Assembly (NCBI GenBank): GCA_029718625.1
Contig: CM056380.1
Span: 48,968,620 to 49,032,619, forward strand
DNA length: 64,000 nt
Origin: Synaphobranchus kaupii
Lineage: Eukaryota > Chordata > Actinopteri > Anguilliformes > Synaphobranchidae
Direction: 5' to 3'
Part shown: positions 60,106-64,000 of the stretch, one piece after another
Layout: each line of letters opens with the position of its first letter
Position numbering within the stretch: position 1 is the first letter of the stretch
The notes under the pieces: generated by a model
What the model was told of the DNA's origin: nothing
Seen by the model: the letters and a program-made list of their open reading frames with translations, nothing else
Database searches by the model: none
Program-made: the position numbers and the translations under genes

Positions 60106-63100
60106 GTTCTTCTAGGCTCTGCAATTATGTAAGATTCAGGCATCAAATCGAAATTAGCCAAAAGTAAAAAGAGAAAGGCCCTGGAGCACAGAGTCGTTGT
60201 GTTTCCCCACAGTGCACCTCCTTGTGCCCCGCCTCTGTGATCGAAGCGGGAGGATCCTCTGGCCAGGCCAGCTTCTCCTCCTCCTCCTCCTCCTGCAGGA
60301 GCTGCATTTTCACAAGTTCCTCCATCCAAACAATTAATCCATAGCAATTATTCTCCTCCTTCGTCTGTCTCTCAGCCTTGTAACAAACATTTCTACATCT
60401 GTCCTCATCAGTTAACTTTAATTACACTGGGCTGCAATTTATCAGCTGTGCCTTAATGAAATACTGCCGACCAAGATATTTGCAAACTGTTCATCTCAGC
60501 AGTTTTGAACTCAAACATAATTAAGAGGCAACACTCAATAGACTGTGAGAGAAAGACAGAGATGGAAAGAAAGAGAGAAAGACAGAGAAAAAGAAAGACA
60601 GGGCGAGTATTTCCAGAGATGAAGGGTTGTTTTCCTCATTGCTAATCAGGCTGAAAGTCTCTGTAAGCACATTCCTCTCTGGGCTCCTTTGTGTTTTGTC
60701 AAAGATTTTGAAGCCATTTGAGACCACGCAGGAAACCCTTGAAAAAAAAAAAAAGATATCTAATATGATTCTCAAATAATTTATTGCCTTTTGGGTTCTG
60801 TAGCCGCAAGTAACATAAATCAGACCGCCGAGTGTAACGTACCTTTGTTACGGTTTCCACGGTCACAAGATTTACTGTCTGTGCACTTGTCGGTGGTTAC
60901 ACAGAGCATGCAGTAAGGATCGGTGGATCTCAGCGGGTAAACGCATGTTGGTTTATCTGGTTTATCTGCTCTGCGTCCTCGCTCACCCACATTTCTACAG
61001 TCTTTCTGTTTGGGTGATGGATCAAGAAGAAGCGAACAAATTGTCACAGGACGCTGTGTTTTGGTAGACTGACCGCTGCAATAATGAATAACTCCATCAT
61101 GCCTTAAATTGAGAGGACAGGGTAAAGGTGCAGCTGGAAGGCTGTGTAAATGGGACTCTGAGTGGAGAGGTATGTGTGTATGTGTGTGTGTGTGTGGGGG
61201 GGGGGTCACTCCTGCGCTGGTCTCTGAGCGGAGGTCAGCCCGGGGGCAATTTGGCAGTGTAAATTGTTGCCACACATGGGGCTGGTTGCTGGCAGGGTCA
61301 AAACCCCCCAATGTCACACCCTGTCATTTTAAATTAAGTTATGCAAAGCAAGGCGGGCCGGTTAATTTTCTTGTAAGTTGGACTGCAGGGCCCTGGGGTA
61401 TAATGAGAAGGAAGTTATAATTGGGCTGAGCTGTTGATTGCGATAATTGCTACTGTACTGTATGCGGTACCCTGCCCCAGTTTGATCAGGCATTTACTAC
61501 AGCATGACAGCCTGTGCAGCGCTGCCACCCGTGCTAGCAGGGAGGGGGGGGGGGGGGGGGGGGGGGTGTGGTTTGGGGAAGGGTGGGGGGTCGTAGGGTG
61601 GCGGGTGGGGGTTGCAGTGGAACACCACAGTCCTCCGGCCCGTTTTTTTTCCATAAACAATGAGCTCCAACTTTGGCTGCTGACCTGGTGACCCCCCCTG
61701 CCCACTTGTTGACCTTAATTCTATGGTTAGTCTGGGAGGAAACGCTGAAAAGTTCCTCGCTTTTGTTTGTGCGGCTCAGTAAGGAAGGATTATTACTAAC
61801 TGAGGGCCTCCTCCATAACTTTTTACGCCATGTGCCTGGGGGGGGGGGGGGGGGGGGGTGGAAAGGGAACTGGCCTGCCATCATCCCAATTCAGGAAGGT
61901 CAAAACTGAATTTTACCCCGGTATATAATTTTATTTATTTAGCTTCGTCTTTTAATGGGAAGCGGATGGGCCAGAAGAAGAGTAAAAATGAGACATGACG
62001 TTCCCTGTGCTTTTGTGGGACAGGAGAATTTCAATCATCATTATTATCCTTATTACCATAATGATGATTGTGATTAGAACATTTTACTAGTTATTACTAC
62101 TGCTGTTATTATTCATAATAATTTGCTTTCGACCCCCAGACTGTTTTCCTTTTGCATTTATGAAGACTGGATACAGGCTGGAACTCATTGCTTCTTGGCT
62201 GGTAAACAACATTTCACATGTCAGGTCAGCAGGCATCAAAGGGAGGGGACTGAATATTTACTGAACATCTGACTTCAAATGCACAACAAACCAGATAAAA
62301 CTCTTACATTCCCCTTAAAATTGCCCGCTTTAAATATTTGCCGTTTCTGTCTATGCAGAATCATTAATCTGTTGAGGGATGTGAAGGGAAACATTATTTA
62401 AATTAATGTTTAAAGGATTTGCTGCTATGATTTTGCCTTTTATGATGTCTGACTCCTGTAATTTATTCCAGCTTTTTTTTTGGGAAAGATTTAGCAGGAA
62501 ATGAAGGTGGCTATATAATCTACTGCTAGAAAAAATTATCTGCTGCTCAACACTTTTACTTTTAAGATTTTTGAAAGGGAATTATCTGTTTTGTTTAAAG
62601 TAACAGTAAATATCTATACATGAATGCACACATCAGTATATATTTAGGATATGTGCCCTGATGGTTTGATAACTGGCTTTAAAATAAGGTTTTCAATTTG
62701 ATTCCCACATGTAGCTTTGCCTTTTTCACATTTGAGCAACGGTGCAACGTTACAAAAGTACTGTGATTTTCCATCACTTTTAGACCTTATTCGTATTGTA
62801 GTAATGTTTATAATTCAGGATAAAAACAATGAGGACTCCTGGTTAATTAGGGTCATCCTGATGGGGTGTATTTGTAACCCTTCAGTGGGGGAGTAGGGGG
62901 TCGGAACAGGCCGTGGCAGCCACCCCCACCCCTTTGAATCTTTTCAAATAAGGCCTTGCAGGCGAGCTGTAAGCTAATGGAGGAAAAGGCCTCTCTTCGG
63001 TTATATCTGAATGTTTAAAGTCCTCGCTGGGATTTCTATTTCATTTTCGGCTGCAATCCGCCAGTCCCTCCATTTCAGTCTCAACAAAGGATCACAGTGG

Positions 63101-64000
63101 CACTTTCAATGCAACTGAAGACACACAAAAGAAGTTGTAGAAAAATGTTAAAAACGAGAAAAGAAAGACTGAACCGCACACGACAAAAAGTGTTTTTCAG
63201 CAAGTGTCTCATCCCCAGTTTAAAAACTGCTGAATCTGACATCTCGGCGCAATTCAGCCCTGGTTCATTTTCATCTGTGATCTTGGAGTGTTTCTTTTTA
63301 CCGTTTCTTAAAGGAAAAAGGAAGAAGAGGCTTGAGGGTACCTATTTCCTGTAAAAAAAAAAAAGATTAATACCATCTGAAATGTAATCTTTTAATGAAA
63401 GTATAGGGGGGAAAAAACAATGATTACAGCGTTAAGACAAGCCTGGCTAGCTATCTCTACATTGACCTCTTATATAATGTGTATTGGACCATGGCACCCG
63501 CGGTACGGAACAGGGACTACTCCACTTCTAATTGCCAGCTTTAGTTCAGGTTCCCTTTAAGATACAACTCCGGAGTGTCTAACGATGTACGGCTACAAAG
63601 GGAAGAATAGCACCCGGGTTAACATGTCTCAGCATATAGCCTGGAACTGGGATTTTGGGGTCTTAGACACCCACTGAGAGGGAATAATGAGTATATGTTT
63701 CTAATCTGAGCCCCTAGGAGATTGCACCCTCCTTGTCTTTTCACACTGGTGGAAATCGGCAGTCTTTTTTTCCACAGGCTAATTTAGAGCCGTCTTTGAT
63801 GGTTTCTCTCCGGAGCTTCTGTTTCAAATATCCAAATGCAAGGATTAGCTGGCTTTTGTGCTGCAAACTCCAATTTATCCTGTCCCCCCCTCCCCTCCCT
63901 TTTATATTTTTGCATTTCTCTGACCCCAACCTGCAACTAGCGAAAGATTGAAGAACGACGGTGGCGGCATTGTTGTTTTTGTTACGTTTTTTATTTCCCC
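60106..64000. other. Noncoding stretch, mostly unique, with G runs
   Basis: GA-rich 60545-60602, (GT)n-(G)n at 61173-61206, 23-G at 61544-61566, 21-G at 61838-61858, ATTATT-rich 62035-62120. Short frames such as 60820-61317 (minus), 63097-63354 (plus) and 63733-63951 (plus) have no recognisable domain. 60120-60480 and 63600-63960 could be conserved noncoding sequence. Confidence 0.45.

Noticed and set aside
61415..61909. Pro- and Gly-rich frames around 61.5-61.9 kb
   Set aside because: They depend on two long G runs.

Overview
This window is vertebrate nuclear DNA, almost certainly from a ray-finned (teleost-type) fish. The evidence is the repeat fauna: a tRNA-derived SINE with the conserved teleost LINE/SINE 3' tail (gcatttagca...agcgacttac on the opposite strand) and a TGTAA-type end, L2-like LINE remnants, Tc1-like transposon ends of the kind common in fish, a TTAA-flanked piggyBac-type MITE, hAT remnants and solo LTRs. 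Long (GT)n runs, many minisatellites and a 500-N assembly gap fit the same picture. The species cannot be named from the sequence.

I find no protein-coding host gene, exon chain, rRNA or functional tRNA that I can defend. The longer open frames lie inside tandem arrays whose units lack stop codons, in microsatellites, or across the N gap. The only recognisable coding signal is broken transposon protein: two L2/CR1-type reverse transcriptase pseudogenes (about 12.0-13.5 kb and 16.1-16.8 kb, both minus strand) and a hAT transposase pseudogene (about 16.8-18.55 kb, plus strand) that is split by another transposon. The window therefore looks like an intergenic desert or a very large intron.

Layout. 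0-12 kb: one copy of a dispersed repeat at the left edge, a SINE fragment, two Tc1-like 3' ends, an inverted repeat and a long palindromic element (9.2-9.6 kb). 12-18.6 kb: LINE remnants and the nested hAT/DNA transposon. 21-31 kb: a 5S-like SINE, a piggyBac-type MITE, a 49-bp array, a trinucleotide repeat, a 34-bp array, and a 1.1-kb hAT-type MITE that carries a SINE and splits a GT-rich array. 32-36 kb: a CpG-rich block, a retroposon tail, a 26-bp array, a complete solo LTR and a small MITE. 38-39.7 kb: a 37-bp array running up to the 500-N gap. 44.0-50.2 kb: a 6.1-kb satellite of 44-bp monomers with nested higher-order duplication. 50.8-52.2 kb: a second solo LTR, on the minus strand and enlarged by an internal 76-bp minisatellite, followed by the second copy of the left-edge repeat. 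54-64 kb: 38-bp, 40-bp and 34-bp arrays within otherwise unique sequence.

By eye, tandem arrays fill about one sixth of the window. What stands out is repeat biology (nesting, array growth inside transposons, higher-order satellite structure), not a gene system. I saw no convincing undescribed functional system. Several intact transposon boundaries with target-site duplications are new observations from direct reading and can be checked.
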